Origin: CAZNHL01 sp964572965
GTDB taxonomy: Bacteria; Bacteroidota; Bacteroidia; Cytophagales; UBA9547
Length of the DNA stretch: 47,024 bases
Direction: 5' to 3'
NCBI GenBank assembly: GCA_964572965.1
Contig: CAZNHL010000032.1
Location: 1 to 47,024, forward strand
Position numbers and translations under genes: made by a program. Below are positions 18,514 to 27,384 of this stretch, one piece after another. The notes under the pieces were generated by a model, which did not search any database, was not told where the DNA came from, and worked only from the letters and a program-made list of their open reading frames with translations. The number at the start of each line of letters is the position of its first letter. Within the stretch, counting starts at the first letter, position 1.

Positions 18514-19083
18514 ATGAAAAGTATTAACTCCATGAAATACCTGACTTGTCTGTTAATTATCCTGAGTTCTTTCATCTGTCTCAATTTACCGGCACAGACA
18601 GCCAATAATCCTGTACAATCATCAATAGTATCAGATACTTTTTCCGGTTCCTCTAATAATGAGATGAATGATGTCGAAAATGATTTTGCTCCCGGATTGT
18701 TCTTTATGTTGATTTTTGGGGTAATACTTATTTTTCTGTGTATCGGCGCAGGAATAGTACTTACAATTTTTCTGATAATTGCTTTCTTTGCTCTTTTATC
18801 ACTAGGGTTTCTTTCTATTTCAGTAGTGGTTGCTATTAACAAACAATCTTTTACTCAAGGGTTTAAAGTATTTGTCTGGACTTTAACCACGCTTTTTGCT
18901 ACAGCAACATTAACTGTCGGAACAGGAGTTTTAAACCATATCTTCCATTGGTGGTCAATAGAAACAGCCTTGACTATAGGAGCTATTTCGGGCTTTATTT
19001 CCGGACTTCTTTTAGGCTATATTCTTACTCTGATTATCCAAAAACTGACTCAAATACTTAAAAGCAGATTCGGGACACCATAA
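18514..19083 (+). CDS. membrane protein of unknown function
   Basis: Up to 189 residues. An N-terminal signal-like segment ending LPAQ (about residue 27) is followed by a short polar region and about four hydrophobic helices (roughly 60-82, 82-108, 119-138 and 148-172). A second start at residue 7 (ATG 18532) gives a more typical signal peptide and may be the real one. It begins ten bases after the ribonuclease Z stop and shares its strand, so it may belong to the same operon. I do not recognise the family. Confidence 0.7.
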   Translation: MKSINSMKYLTCLLIILSSFICLNLPAQTANNPVQSSIVSDTFSGSSNNEMNDVENDFAPGLFFMLIFGVILIFLCIGAGIVLTIFLIIAFFALLSLGFLSISVVVAINKQSFTQGFKVFVWTLTTLFATATLTVGTGVLNHIFHWWSIETALTIGAISGFISGLLLGYILTLIIQKLTQILKSRFGTP

Positions 19084-19138
19084 ACCAAATACAATTCAAA
19101 CGAGTAGAGAAAGAATGGACAATACATCAACTTATCAT

Positions 19139-19170
19139 AAAAAAGGCCAATAAAGTTATTGGCCTTTTTT
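19139..19170. terminator. bidirectional terminator
   Basis: The arms aaaaaaggccaata and ttattggccttttt flank a very short loop between two convergent genes (ends at 19083 and 19188). A-run and T-run on either side suit both strands. Confidence 0.85.
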
Positions 19171-19187
19171 ACAGAACGATCCGAAAG

Positions 19188-20312
19188 TTAAGCGCTAACA
19201 ACCAGTTCATTATCCAACTCCATAACATGCTTTGGTTGCACATAAGTATTATTACCCAGCTTTTTAAGTAATCTGATGTGAGACTTTAGAGCATCAAAGA
19301 AAGTCGGACAATCATTATAAGGCACACCATATTCCAATGCTGTGGCCTTTACTATTTCAGAAATTGCAGGATAATGCACATGACATATTTTAGGAAATAA
19401 ATGATGTTCAACCTGGAAATTCAGTCCTCCTGTAAAAAAGCTTGTAACGGCGCTGTTTCTTCCAAAATCAACGGTAGTATACATTTGGTGAATAGCCCAG
19501 TTGTTTTCCATATTCCCTTCTTCATCAGGCATTAAAAAATGCGCTTCTTCAACTACGTGTGCCAGCATGAATATAATTGCAATAGCCAGTCCTTCGGCCA
19601 GATGGCCTAGTACAAATCCTCCAAAAACAACATACCACGGCATATCAATCATAATGACCGGCAATGCTATAAATACAAAATAGTAAAGCGCTTTAAAAAA
19701 GAATAATTTAAAATATTGAACCGGAGGATGATTTTTGTTATTGTAATTCCCTATCTCTTTCTGAAAAAACTTAACATAATCTTTTTTAAACACCCATGAC
19801 AATGTCCCCAATGGATATAAAAAGAAAAGCCATATATGCTGATACTTCTGTATCGGTCTCCATTTTTGAGAAGGAGAAAGGCGGGCAAAAGGAACAGATT
19901 CAATATCCTCATCAGCTCCGTCAATATTGGTATAGGTATGATGCACAATATTATGTGTAATGCTCCACATGTAAGCATTTGCCCCTAAAAAATTATAGGA
20001 GTTACTCATTAAATCATTAACCCATTTCTTAGAAGAATAAGCACCATGAATAGCATCATGACCACAGTTTACAGCTAAAAAAACAGAAGCCAATCCTAAT
20101 ACGATCCATAACAGGTTATTGACCCATAGATCATATTTACCAAATAATAATCCAATATAAGATCCGACAATAAGACTTAAAAAGAATAATGTTTTAAAAT
20201 ACATAAAACCATTACCCTTGTCAGATTTGTTTTCAGATACGAAGTAGTCGTTTACCCGCTCAACCACCACTTTGTGGAATCCCCTGCTATCTTTTTTGAA
20301 TTTTATTTTCAT
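19188..20312 (-). CDS. membrane fatty acid desaturase (acyl-lipid/acyl-CoA type)
   Basis: This di-iron integral membrane enzyme introduces double bonds into fatty acyl chains. The 374 residues include the three histidine boxes: HDAIH at 85-89, HNIVHH at 120-125 and QVEHH at 300-304. A glutamine at the start of the third box is typical of front-end and DesA3-like desaturases; there is no fused cytochrome b5 domain. Four to six hydrophobic helices surround the boxes (about 42-60, 64-84, 162-178, 205-225, 228-252). It is alone on its strand and divergent from a DUF6157 gene; a palindrome at 20413-20435 in the shared upstream region may be an operator. Confidence 0.92.
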   Translation of the reverse strand: MKIKFKKDSRGFHKVVVERVNDYFVSENKSDKGNGFMYFKTLFFLSLIVGSYIGLLFGKYDLWVNNLLWIVLGLASVFLAVNCGHDAIHGAYSSKKWVNDLMSNSYNFLGANAYMWSITHNIVHHTYTNIDGADEDIESVPFARLSPSQKWRPIQKYQHIWLFFLYPLGTLSWVFKKDYVKFFQKEIGNYNNKNHPPVQYFKLFFFKALYYFVFIALPVIMIDMPWYVVFGGFVLGHLAEGLAIAIIFMLAHVVEEAHFLMPDEEGNMENNWAIHQMYTTVDFGRNSAVTSFFTGGLNFQVEHHLFPKICHVHYPAISEIVKATALEYGVPYNDCPTFFDALKSHIRLLKKLGNNTYVQPKHVMELDNELVVSA

Positions 20313-20412
20313 GTGTTTTCCGTTTGCTCAAAAAAATCATACTACTAAATAGTGAATTTACAATAAATATTCAGACAGAAGTAGTTTTTTAATGCGTAAA
20401 CGAAAATGTGAT

Positions 20413-20435
20413 AACAATATGAATATCATATTGTT
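20413..20435. promoter_or_regulatory. palindrome in a divergent promoter region
   Basis: Two perfect 10-base arms (aacaatatga and its complement) are separated by three bases, between the divergent desaturase and DUF6157 genes. Size and symmetry suit a dimeric repressor site. No regulator gene is adjacent. Confidence 0.35.
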
Positions 20436-20485
20436 GCATTGGCATACATGTTGTTATAGAAAAATGAAACCTAAGCCATAATCAT

Positions 20486-20911
20486 ATGAAAACCCATACC
20501 ACTAATTATTATAACACTTTTATTGAGTCAGCTGAATGCTGCCCTGCCACTTCCGGCATTATTCCGTCCGGTAAAAAAACAGGTGAAAAATCTATTGCCG
20601 AAATTCAGTTTGATATACTGAGTAAAAATCCCTACAAATACACTTCAGACGAAGTTTTATTTCGTACACACGCACTGCGGAAACATATTGCCGATAGTGA
20701 AATCAATAAAAGCAGAGAGCTTTTCTTTTCAAAAGGACAGCCATGTTTTCGTTGTTCACCTCTGACCAAACGTTACGGTTGGGGAATCCACAGTAATGAG
20801 GATGGGAAAATAGCTCTTTATGGTAAAGAAACAGAAGAGTACACTAAGTTTGCCAAAGACAAGAACCTGAACGTTGTAAAGGCGATGGGTAAAAAGAAAG
20901 CCGTAAAATAA
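20486..20911 (+). CDS. DUF6157 family protein
   Basis: 141 residues, no signal peptide, probably cytosolic. The conserved pattern is THTTNYYNTFIESAECCP near the start, then AEIQFDILSKNPYKYTSDEV, FFSKGQPCFRCSPLTKRYGW and IALYGKETEEY. I recognise this as the family of unknown function DUF6157, common in soil Bacteroidota and Actinobacteria. Three cysteines (two adjacent near residue 18, one in PCFRC) could bind a metal or sense redox state, which is only inference. A long bidirectional terminator follows. Confidence 0.82.
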   Translation: MKTHTTNYYNTFIESAECCPATSGIIPSGKKTGEKSIAEIQFDILSKNPYKYTSDEVLFRTHALRKHIADSEINKSRELFFSKGQPCFRCSPLTKRYGWGIHSNEDGKIALYGKETEEYTKFAKDKNLNVVKAMGKKKAVK

Positions 20912-20920
20912 GTTCATTAA

Positions 20921-20965
20921 TAAAGAGAAAGGTCCTGCAAATATTCTGCAGGACCTTTCTCTTTA
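20921..20965. terminator. bidirectional terminator
   Basis: Perfect 19-base arms (20921-20939 and 20947-20965) with core ggtcctgca, A-run before and T-run after. It sits between two convergent genes, DUF6157 and parE. Confidence 0.92.
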
Positions 20966-22858
20966 TTAAGCTACCAACTCTTCGCTGACATCCTTTTCTT
21001 TCTCAGTTTCATGTACTACATCTTTCTCGATCCTCAGGTTTCCAATAATGAATTCCTGACGGTCAGGGGTATTTTTACCCATATAATAATCGAGCAATTT
21101 GCTGATATGTGTATCTTTTTGGAGAATAATAGGATCTAAACGAATATCTTCACCAATAAATCCACCAAATTCATCCGGAGAAATCTCTCCAAGCCCCTTA
21201 AATCGGGTTATTTCCGGCTTTGACCCTAATTTATGGATTGCACGCTGTCTTTCTTCGTCTGAATAGCAATAGATTGTTTCTTTCTTGTTCCTTACACGAA
21301 ACAAAGGCGTTTCAAGAATATAAACGTGACCATTACGAACCAGATCAGGGAAGAACTGCAAAAAGAAGGTCATAATGAGCAAGCGGATGTGCATACCATC
21401 GACATCGGCATCAGTTGCAATCACAATTTTATTGTAACGAAGGTCGTCTAAACCATCTTCAATATTCAGGGCATGCTGAAGGAGGTTGAACTCTTCATTT
21501 TCATACACGATTTTCTTAGTCAGCCCGAAACAGTTCAATGGTTTACCGCGCAAACTGAATACCGCCTGGGTTTCTACTTTTCTTGACTTAGTGATAGATC
21601 CGCTTGCAGAATCCCCTTCGGTAATGAAAAGCATGGTATCATATTTCTTTTCATCTTTTCCTTCATTCAGGTGCAAACGGCAGTCACGCAGTTTTTTATT
21701 GTGAACATTGGCTTTCTTCGCACGTTCATTAGCCAGTTTTTTAATTCCGGCAATATCTTTACGCTCACGTTCCGACTGCAGAATACGCTTAAGTAGCGCG
21801 TCTGCCACACCAGGATTTTTATGCAGGTAATCGTCAAGCGCTTTTTTAACAAAATCATTGACAAATGTTCTCAATGTAGGCCCCTCCGGCCCCATCGACT
21901 GTGAGCCTAACTTTGTTTTAGTCTGGCTTTCAAATACAGGCTCTTGTACACGGATACTAACAGCTGCAACAATAGAAGCCCGGATATCAGAAGCATCAAA
22001 TTCTTTTTTATAGAATTCACGGACAGTTTTAACAAAAGCTTCACGAAAAGCTGCTAAGTGCGTACCACCCTGAGTTGTATACTGTCCGTTAACAAATGAA
22101 TAATACTCTTCACCATATTGATTGCCGTGCGTAAATGCAAAGTCTAAATCCGTACCTTTTAAGTGTACCAACGGGTAACGGATAGTTTCTTCGTCAACTT
22201 TACTCTTTAGCAAGTCATATAAACCACGCTCAGAATAGAACTTTTGTCCGTTATAATTGATTATCAGACCGGCATTCAGATATGCATAATTCCAGATCTG
22301 ATTTTCAAGATATTCAGGAATGAATTTATAATGCTTGAAGATGGTGTCGTCCGGCACAAAAGTCACAAGAGTTCCGTTTTTCTGATTGGTGTTTTCTTCA
22401 GGATGATCCTTCACCAATACACCCCGTTCAAACTCCGCCACTTTGGTTCTGCCGTCACGGAAAGACTGAACCCTGAAATATGACGAAAGTGCGTTAACGG
22501 CTTTGGTACCAACCCCGTTCAAACCTACCGTTTTCTGAAAGGCCCCGCTATCGTATTTACCACCGGTATTTATCTTAGATACACAGTCAATTACTTTACC
22601 AAGCGGAATACCGCGGCCGTAATCACGTATTTCTACTTTATGGTCGGCAATCTTAATATCAATCTGCTTACCATTACCCATGGTATGCTCATCGATAGAG
22701 TTATCCGTTACCTCTTTTACAAGAATATATATACCATCATCAGAAGCCGCACCGTCACCAAGCTTTCCGATATACATACCAGGCCTTAATCTGATATGTT
22801 CTCTCCAGTCTAGAGATTTTATACTATCTTCGTCGTACCGAACAGGAGTCTCTGCCAT
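20966..22858 (-). CDS. parE: DNA topoisomerase IV subunit B (ParE-type)
   Basis: This is the ATPase subunit of a type IIA topoisomerase, which decatenates chromosomes with ParC. The 630 residues comprise a GHKL ATPase (EIRDYGRGIP at about 76-85, GLNGVGTKAVNALSS at 112-126), a transducer domain, and a Toprim domain with Glu414 in FITEGDSASGS and the Asp483/485/487 triad in ATDADVDGMHIR. The start EDSIKSLDWREHIRLRPGMYIG, the length, and the lack of GyrB inserts favour ParE over GyrB, though parC is not adjacent. The Arg and Lys of SLRGKPLNCFG in the Toprim region lie where quinolone-resistance changes occur in relatives. Confidence 0.9.
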   Translation of the reverse strand: MAETPVRYDEDSIKSLDWREHIRLRPGMYIGKLGDGAASDDGIYILVKEVTDNSIDEHTMGNGKQIDIKIADHKVEIRDYGRGIPLGKVIDCVSKINTGGKYDSGAFQKTVGLNGVGTKAVNALSSYFRVQSFRDGRTKVAEFERGVLVKDHPEENTNQKNGTLVTFVPDDTIFKHYKFIPEYLENQIWNYAYLNAGLIINYNGQKFYSERGLYDLLKSKVDEETIRYPLVHLKGTDLDFAFTHGNQYGEEYYSFVNGQYTTQGGTHLAAFREAFVKTVREFYKKEFDASDIRASIVAAVSIRVQEPVFESQTKTKLGSQSMGPEGPTLRTFVNDFVKKALDDYLHKNPGVADALLKRILQSERERKDIAGIKKLANERAKKANVHNKKLRDCRLHLNEGKDEKKYDTMLFITEGDSASGSITKSRKVETQAVFSLRGKPLNCFGLTKKIVYENEEFNLLQHALNIEDGLDDLRYNKIVIATDADVDGMHIRLLIMTFFLQFFPDLVRNGHVYILETPLFRVRNKKETIYCYSDEERQRAIHKLGSKPEITRFKGLGEISPDEFGGFIGEDIRLDPIILQKDTHISKLLDYYMGKNTPDRQEFIIGNLRIEKDVVHETEKEKDVSEELVA

Positions 22859-22949
22859 AATTTTTAATTATTAAGCTAATTTAATCAAAAAAGTGCAGCC
22901 AAGTAAGAGAACTTACGTATAAAGTGTCAATTGAAATTATAATTACCAC

Positions 22950-23219
22950 ATGAAACGATTATTATTTTTATTCCCTATTGTCTTATTGATAGTTTCTTGC
23001 GCAAACCGCAACAACTTCTATCATGCAGAACATGAGGATGGCTTTGACTTAAAACAGTCTAAGCAAATCATTGAGCATCAAAAGACTCATAAAGCTAAAA
23101 ACGATAAAAAAGCCAGACGCAATCAGGAGAAAATTCAAGAAGATTTAAATGCAAAAAATCAGAATACAAGCAAAACCAAAGTGCGCAGAAAAACAGATAC
23201 ATCATTCCGTTTCTATTAA
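22950..23219 (+). CDS. tiny basic lipoprotein, paralogue 1
   Basis: 89 residues. The signal peptide ends in the lipobox IVSC with the cysteine at 17. The mature part is short and very rich in Lys, Asn and Gln. It shares a core with the gene at 23315: DxFxLKQSKxI, then a KK/KN stretch, then QxKIQExxNxKN and SKTK. The two are tandem paralogues separated by a perfect inverted-repeat terminator. Function unknown; the positive charge could suit binding to cell wall or outer-membrane polyanions, which is inference. Confidence 0.75.
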   Translation: MKRLLFLFPIVLLIVSCANRNNFYHAEHEDGFDLKQSKQIIEHQKTHKAKNDKKARRNQEKIQEDLNAKNQNTSKTKVRRKTDTSFRFY

Positions 23220-23233
23220 TCGATATTAAATCT

Positions 23234-23279
23234 GGCATAAAAAAAGTGTCTTTTTAATAAAAGACACTTTTTTTATGCC
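23234..23279 (+). terminator. long perfect inverted repeat, terminator between paralogues
   Basis: Perfect 21-base arms (23234-23254 and 23259-23279) with core agtgtctttt and a four-base loop. A T-run follows on the plus strand. It ends the first lipoprotein gene. Confidence 0.88.
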
Positions 23280-23314
23280 TATTACGTTTATAATGGCAAC
23301 TAAAGGAGCTGGAA

Positions 23315-23572
23315 ATGAAAGTGTGGATGATAATAGTGTTGCTCGTCTTTGCCTCATGCAAAACAAGTCATAATCCTTATAAGGAAGAAAAAGAAGACAA
23401 TTTCAATCTGAAGCAATCTAAAGAAATTGTTAATACTAACAAGAAGAACCGGAAAGCCAATGAGCGCTACGCACGTAAGCGTCAGCAAAAAATCCAGGAA
23501 AGTAATAATGTAAAAAACAAGAGAGTGTCTAAAACCAAAGCACCTGAAAAAGAACGGGGTATAGTTCCTTAA
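23315..23572 (+). CDS. tiny basic lipoprotein, paralogue 2
   Basis: 85 residues. The lipobox is FASC with the cysteine at residue 15. A Shine-Dalgarno AAAGGAG lies seven bases before the ATG, stronger than for most genes here. The core DNFNLKQSKEI...RKRQQKIQESNNVKN...SKTK matches its upstream neighbour, so the pair arose by duplication. The frame is free of stops and the basic character is conserved, which supports real genes. No function is known. Confidence 0.75.
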   Translation: MKVWMIIVLLVFASCKTSHNPYKEEKEDNFNLKQSKEIVNTNKKNRKANERYARKRQQKIQESNNVKNKRVSKTKAPEKERGIVP

Positions 23573-23719
23573 TCCTCCTATTGTTTTACAAATTAAATCA
23601 ATCACCATACAAAGACTTCATCTATGCTTTGAAGATATTTGTCGATTCAATTGCCCCGTCAATATAGTTTACTTTCAAAATTAGTCTCAAACTCTAATAT
23701 TTGAAGAAAAACTAATCTT

Positions 23720-24154
23720 ATGAACACAAAACTGAAATCCTCATTAAGTAGCGTGTTAATCGTTACAGGCTTGTTTTTTGCTATTACAACAACAAACGCT
23801 CAGAATAAGAAACAACAACGGCAAAAACCTACAGCTGCTGAAATGGCAGAGAAGGAAATGTCTAAATTGAAAACAGGTCTTGCGCTTACAGCTGATCAGG
23901 AAGCAAAAGTAAAAACTATTGTTCAGAAATATGCAGAGCAAAAAGATGCTGCACTGACTGAAAGCCAAGGCGACCGTACAGTAGCTAAAACAAAGATTGA
24001 TGCTATTGAAACAAATAAAGACACTGAGTTGAAAACAGTATTGACTGATGAGCAATATCAGCAATTACAAACACAGAAGTCTGAGCGTAAGTCTCGTGGT
24101 TCCGGAGGCCGGGGCGGACATGGTGGTGGAGGTCACCACAAAAAACAAAACTAG
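23720..24154 (+). CDS. CpxP/Spy-like periplasmic protein with Gly/His tail
   Basis: 144 residues with a signal peptide ending TTTNAQ (about residue 28). The mature part is helical with two LTxxQ-type motifs: LTADQEAKVKTIV at about 56-68 and LTDEQYQQLQ at about 108-117. These characterise the Spy/CpxP family of periplasmic chaperones and stress sensors. Unlike the classical members, it ends in a short Gly/His-rich tail (GGRGGHGGGGHHKK) that may bind metal, an inference. It stands alone and is followed by a terminator. No CpxA/CpxR pair is nearby. Confidence 0.75.
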   Translation: MNTKLKSSLSSVLIVTGLFFAITTTNAQNKKQQRQKPTAAEMAEKEMSKLKTGLALTADQEAKVKTIVQKYAEQKDAALTESQGDRTVAKTKIDAIETNKDTELKTVLTDEQYQQLQTQKSERKSRGSGGRGGHGGGGHHKKQN

Positions 24155-24194
24155 AATTGTATCAAAAGGATATTTATCAAATAGTTGTTAAGGC

Positions 24195-24223
24195 ATTAAA
24201 GGGAGCTTATGGCTCCCTTTAAT
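24195..24223 (+). terminator. terminator of the CpxP-like gene
   Basis: Twelve-base arms (attaaagggagc at 24195-24206, complement at 24212-24223) about 40 bases after the stop codon. Confidence 0.85.
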
Positions 24224-24253
24224 ATTATACACCTTTCGCACTGGTAAAACATA

Positions 24254-24284
24254 AAAGCCTCCCCCCGCTACTGCAGAAGGCTTT
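24254..24284 (-). terminator. terminator of the M16 peptidase gene
   Basis: Seven-base arms (aaagcct and aggcttt) around a loop with a C/G-rich run; the minus strand has a following T-run. It lies 17 bases after the peptidase stop codon. Confidence 0.65.
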
Positions 24285-24300
24285 AGATATCACACTGTGC

Positions 24301-27249
24301 TTAATAACCAAATATTTCCTTCAGAGTTAACTCCTGTACCTTACCGAATTTCTCAAGTTCTTTCAGGTTTAATTTATCCTTTGACCCGATCAGTAATATT
24401 GTTTGTGGTTGGCCTTTTACATATTTTTCCTGAAAAGCCTTGATATCCTCAAACTTCATCGATTTCACTTTTTCATAGATATCTTTTCGGATATCATGGT
24501 CAAGTCCTAATTTCTGAGCTTTAAAATAATTGAAGATGACATCTTCTTTAGTGATACGCTCACTCTCAATAGCATTTTCAATAGCTCCTTTTGAGTTAAT
24601 AAATAACACATTTGATTCCGGAAGTGTATTCAGCAAATCATTCATTGCCGTTGCAGCTTCCTGTAGTTTATCTGCTTGTGTTCCTATATAACTTACAATA
24701 TAGTTACCCTTACCTTTTTTCTGAGCCAGCGAATAGTTTGACCTTACGGCATAAGCCAAAGCTTTACTTTCTCTGATTTCCTGAAACACAACAGAACTCA
24801 TATCTCCGCCAAAGTATTGATTGAACATATTCACGGTTGGAACAAGTTGCTGGTCGTAGGTTACTGACTTAGTCAGTAGTACCATTTCAGCCTGAACCAT
24901 GTCATAGTTCACGAAATAGATTTTGTTTTCTGTTGTCGGTAATTCCTGAAAATCGATTTCAGGCGGATAGTCGAATAGCGAAGTCGGTATTTTGTGATAA
25001 GCATTAAGGTTAGCAATCAACTGAGATGAAATTGCAGGGCCATAATAAACCGCCTTGTGTTTATAAGAATAAATATTCTTTAGAAGCGTAACCAACTCAT
25101 CCGGTTTAATAGTCTTCAACTGCTCATTCGAAATAATATTAGTGAAAGGAGATTGTTTACCATACTTACCGTAGTTTACCAAAGCGCTACGCAGAATAAT
25201 CCCTTTGTTTAGTTTCGCATCGGCACGTTCTTTTAAAACACCATCAATCATATTATCCAAAGCCGCTTTATCAGCTTTAGGATCAGCCAAAAACTCTTCA
25301 AATAACTTAAGCGCTTTTTCAAAGTTTTCAGACAAGCCGGCCATTGTTACATACATCTGGTCAGCAGTAACCATAATATCATAAGTACAACCTAATTTGT
25401 AAAACTCTTTTTGCAGTAATTCAGCAGACATTTTACCCGTACCAAGGTATTCAAGATAATTAACGGCAAGTCCCAGTTTAGGGCCGTTATTGCTGCCCAT
25501 ATCAAATACATAGTACAGATTGAATAAACCGTTTTCAACATTTTTCTTATAGAAAACAGGAATATTGCTGTTCATCTGCAAACGAGTAATGTCTTTTTGG
25601 TAATCAATAAAGACAGGTTTAATAGCCGGAGCAGGCTCGGCCACAATGCTTTTGAAAAAGACAGACTGATCGTCTCTGTTCAAGCCTACCGGTGTAATGG
25701 CCGGTTTTGGTACTTTTTTGATTGTAGTGTCTACTCCTACTTTTTTGTATACTGCTACATAATTGTTTCCATAATACTTTTTAGCGAAAGCACTCAGTTC
25801 TGCTTTAGTTACTTTTTCAATTCTGGAAATTTCACTTACATAATCAACCCAGGCAATATCTCCTGTAAATGCAGTCACGAAAGCATCAGCCCTTGAAGAA
25901 TTNNNNNNNNNNCTTTCATATTCTTTCATTTGGCTGATTTTAATATCATTAACAATTGCCGCTAATAACCAGTCAGGGTATGTCCCTTTTTTAACTTCTT
26001 CAAGTTCAGCAAGCAATAAATTTTTCACCTGCTGCAAGCTTTGTCCTTCGCGGGGTTTAGCACCTAACATGTGTACAGAATAGTCATTCAGACGCAATGC
26101 ATAACTATTGGCATCCAATACCTTTTGTTTTTGGTTCAGGTTAATATCAATTAAGCCCGCCTGACCATTGTATAGAATACGGCTAACAAAATCCATCATC
26201 ATTGATTCATTGGTCTTTACACCAGGAAACCGGAAAGCTAATACAAGGTTTTCAGCATCGGGACCTAAAACAGTCTTTTCTATAACCTTGGCAATTGGTT
26301 TTTCCTGAGCAGGAGAATAAGCAGGAACCGGCTTGGCTTTTAGCTTGCTGAAGTTCTTTTCCAGTAATTTGATGGTAGCATCCGGATCCAGGTCACCACT
26401 TAAACAAATGGCCATGTTGTTTGGCACATAATAAGTATCAAAAAACTTCTTAATTTCTGTGATTGACGGGTTTTTCAAATGGTCAACCGTACCAATGGTT
26501 GTTTGAGTACCATAAGTATTTGTCGGAAAAAGGGCTTCTAAAGCAACTTCCCACACTTTACGGCCGTCGCTGTCCAAGCCCCTGTTTTTTTCTTCATAAA
26601 CCGCCTCAAGTTCCGTATGGAATAAACGCGGTACTACCACAGAAAAACGTTCTGCTTCAATCTGAGCCCATTTTTCTAACTGATTAGAAGGGATGTCATT
26701 CACATAAACAGTCTGTTCGAAGAAAGTATAGGCATTGGTACCTTGTGCCCCAATTACCCCCATTAATTTATCGTATTCATTAGGAATGGCATATTTAGCT
26801 GCTACGCCTGAAATACTATCTATATGATGGTATATTTTTACTCTTTTAAGGCTATCTGTTGTACCTCTGTAAATCTGATAAAGATTCTCAATATCCTGAA
26901 TCAGACTCTTTTCTTTTTCCCAGTTAGCACTACCGATATGTTCAGTACCTTTGAAAAGTATATGTTCCAGATAATGCGCTAATCCGGTTGCATAAGAGGG
27001 ATCATTTTTACTGCCCGCTTTTACTGCTATATAAGTCTGAATGCGTGGAGCATCTTTATACACAGTAAGGTACACTTTCATTCCATTTGAAAGTGTGTAA
27101 AGTCTTGCGTTGAGCGGGTCATTGGTCACATACTCGTATTTGTGCCCACCGCTTTCTGCAGTTTTAACTGTATACCCGGATATACTCTGCGACTGTACAC
27201 CAACCCACATTGCCGATAAGGCAAAAGCTAACAAAAATCTCTTCATCAT
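24301..27249 (-). CDS. M16 family zinc metallopeptidase (pitrilysin/insulinase type)
   Basis: A signal peptide (about residues 1-20, ending VQSQ) sends this protein to the periplasm or outer membrane. The inverted zinc motif is AHYLEHILFKGTEH with His92, Glu95 and His96; the distal zinc glutamate lies in ELEAVYEEKNRGLDSD. The 980-residue length means two tandem M16 half-units, the C-terminal one lacking the zinc motif, as in pitrilysin. Such enzymes degrade peptides inside a closed chamber. A 10-N gap at 25903-25912 falls in KEYE-NSSRADAFVTAF; about one missing base would give the expected KEYESNSSRADAF, so the gene is intact. It is divergent from the T9SS cargo at 27385. Confidence 0.9.
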   Translation of the reverse strand: MMKRFLLAFALSAMWVGVQSQSISGYTVKTAESGGHKYEYVTNDPLNARLYTLSNGMKVYLTVYKDAPRIQTYIAVKAGSKNDPSYATGLAHYLEHILFKGTEHIGSANWEKEKSLIQDIENLYQIYRGTTDSLKRVKIYHHIDSISGVAAKYAIPNEYDKLMGVIGAQGTNAYTFFEQTVYVNDIPSNQLEKWAQIEAERFSVVVPRLFHTELEAVYEEKNRGLDSDGRKVWEVALEALFPTNTYGTQTTIGTVDHLKNPSITEIKKFFDTYYVPNNMAICLSGDLDPDATIKLLEKNFSKLKAKPVPAYSPAQEKPIAKVIEKTVLGPDAENLVLAFRFPGVKTNESMMMDFVSRILYNGQAGLIDINLNQKQKVLDANSYALRLNDYSVHMLGAKPREGQSLQQVKNLLLAELEEVKKGTYPDWLLAAIVNDIKISQMKEYEXXXXNSSRADAFVTAFTGDIAWVDYVSEISRIEKVTKAELSAFAKKYYGNNYVAVYKKVGVDTTIKKVPKPAITPVGLNRDDQSVFFKSIVAEPAPAIKPVFIDYQKDITRLQMNSNIPVFYKKNVENGLFNLYYVFDMGSNNGPKLGLAVNYLEYLGTGKMSAELLQKEFYKLGCTYDIMVTADQMYVTMAGLSENFEKALKLFEEFLADPKADKAALDNMIDGVLKERADAKLNKGIILRSALVNYGKYGKQSPFTNIISNEQLKTIKPDELVTLLKNIYSYKHKAVYYGPAISSQLIANLNAYHKIPTSLFDYPPEIDFQELPTTENKIYFVNYDMVQAEMVLLTKSVTYDQQLVPTVNMFNQYFGGDMSSVVFQEIRESKALAYAVRSNYSLAQKKGKGNYIVSYIGTQADKLQEAATAMNDLLNTLPESNVLFINSKGAIENAIESERITKEDVIFNYFKAQKLGLDHDIRKDIYEKVKSMKFEDIKAFQEKYVKGQPQTILLIGSKDKLNLKELEKFGKVQELTLKEIFGY
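25903..25912. other. scaffold gap (10 N) inside the M16 gene
   Basis: Fixed-length gap. The flanking codons (gaa ag-, then aat tct tca) need only one base to read E-S-N-S-S in frame. Confidence 0.85.
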
Positions 27250-27350
27250 GTCATTAAAAAACTATACTTCAATTAAATCAAGATTAAACTAAAAAACGAC
27301 ATTTCACATCAAAAATTTTATTTCAAATGAACCAAATCTTTAAATATTCT

Positions 27351-27358
27351 TATTTTTG
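27351..27358 (+). promoter_or_regulatory. possible -7 box of the T9SS cargo gene
   Basis: TATTTTTG matches the Bacteroidota -7 consensus TAnnTTTG, 26 bases before the ATG. No -33 TTG is visible at the usual distance, so support is modest. Confidence 0.35.
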
Positions 27359-27384
27359 AAAATCATAATCCCTTTTCAAACCCC

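Noticed and set aside
20966..22858. gyrB instead of parE
   Set aside because: Length, N-terminal motif and absence of GyrB-type inserts fit ParE; a gyrase assignment cannot be fully excluded without a tree.
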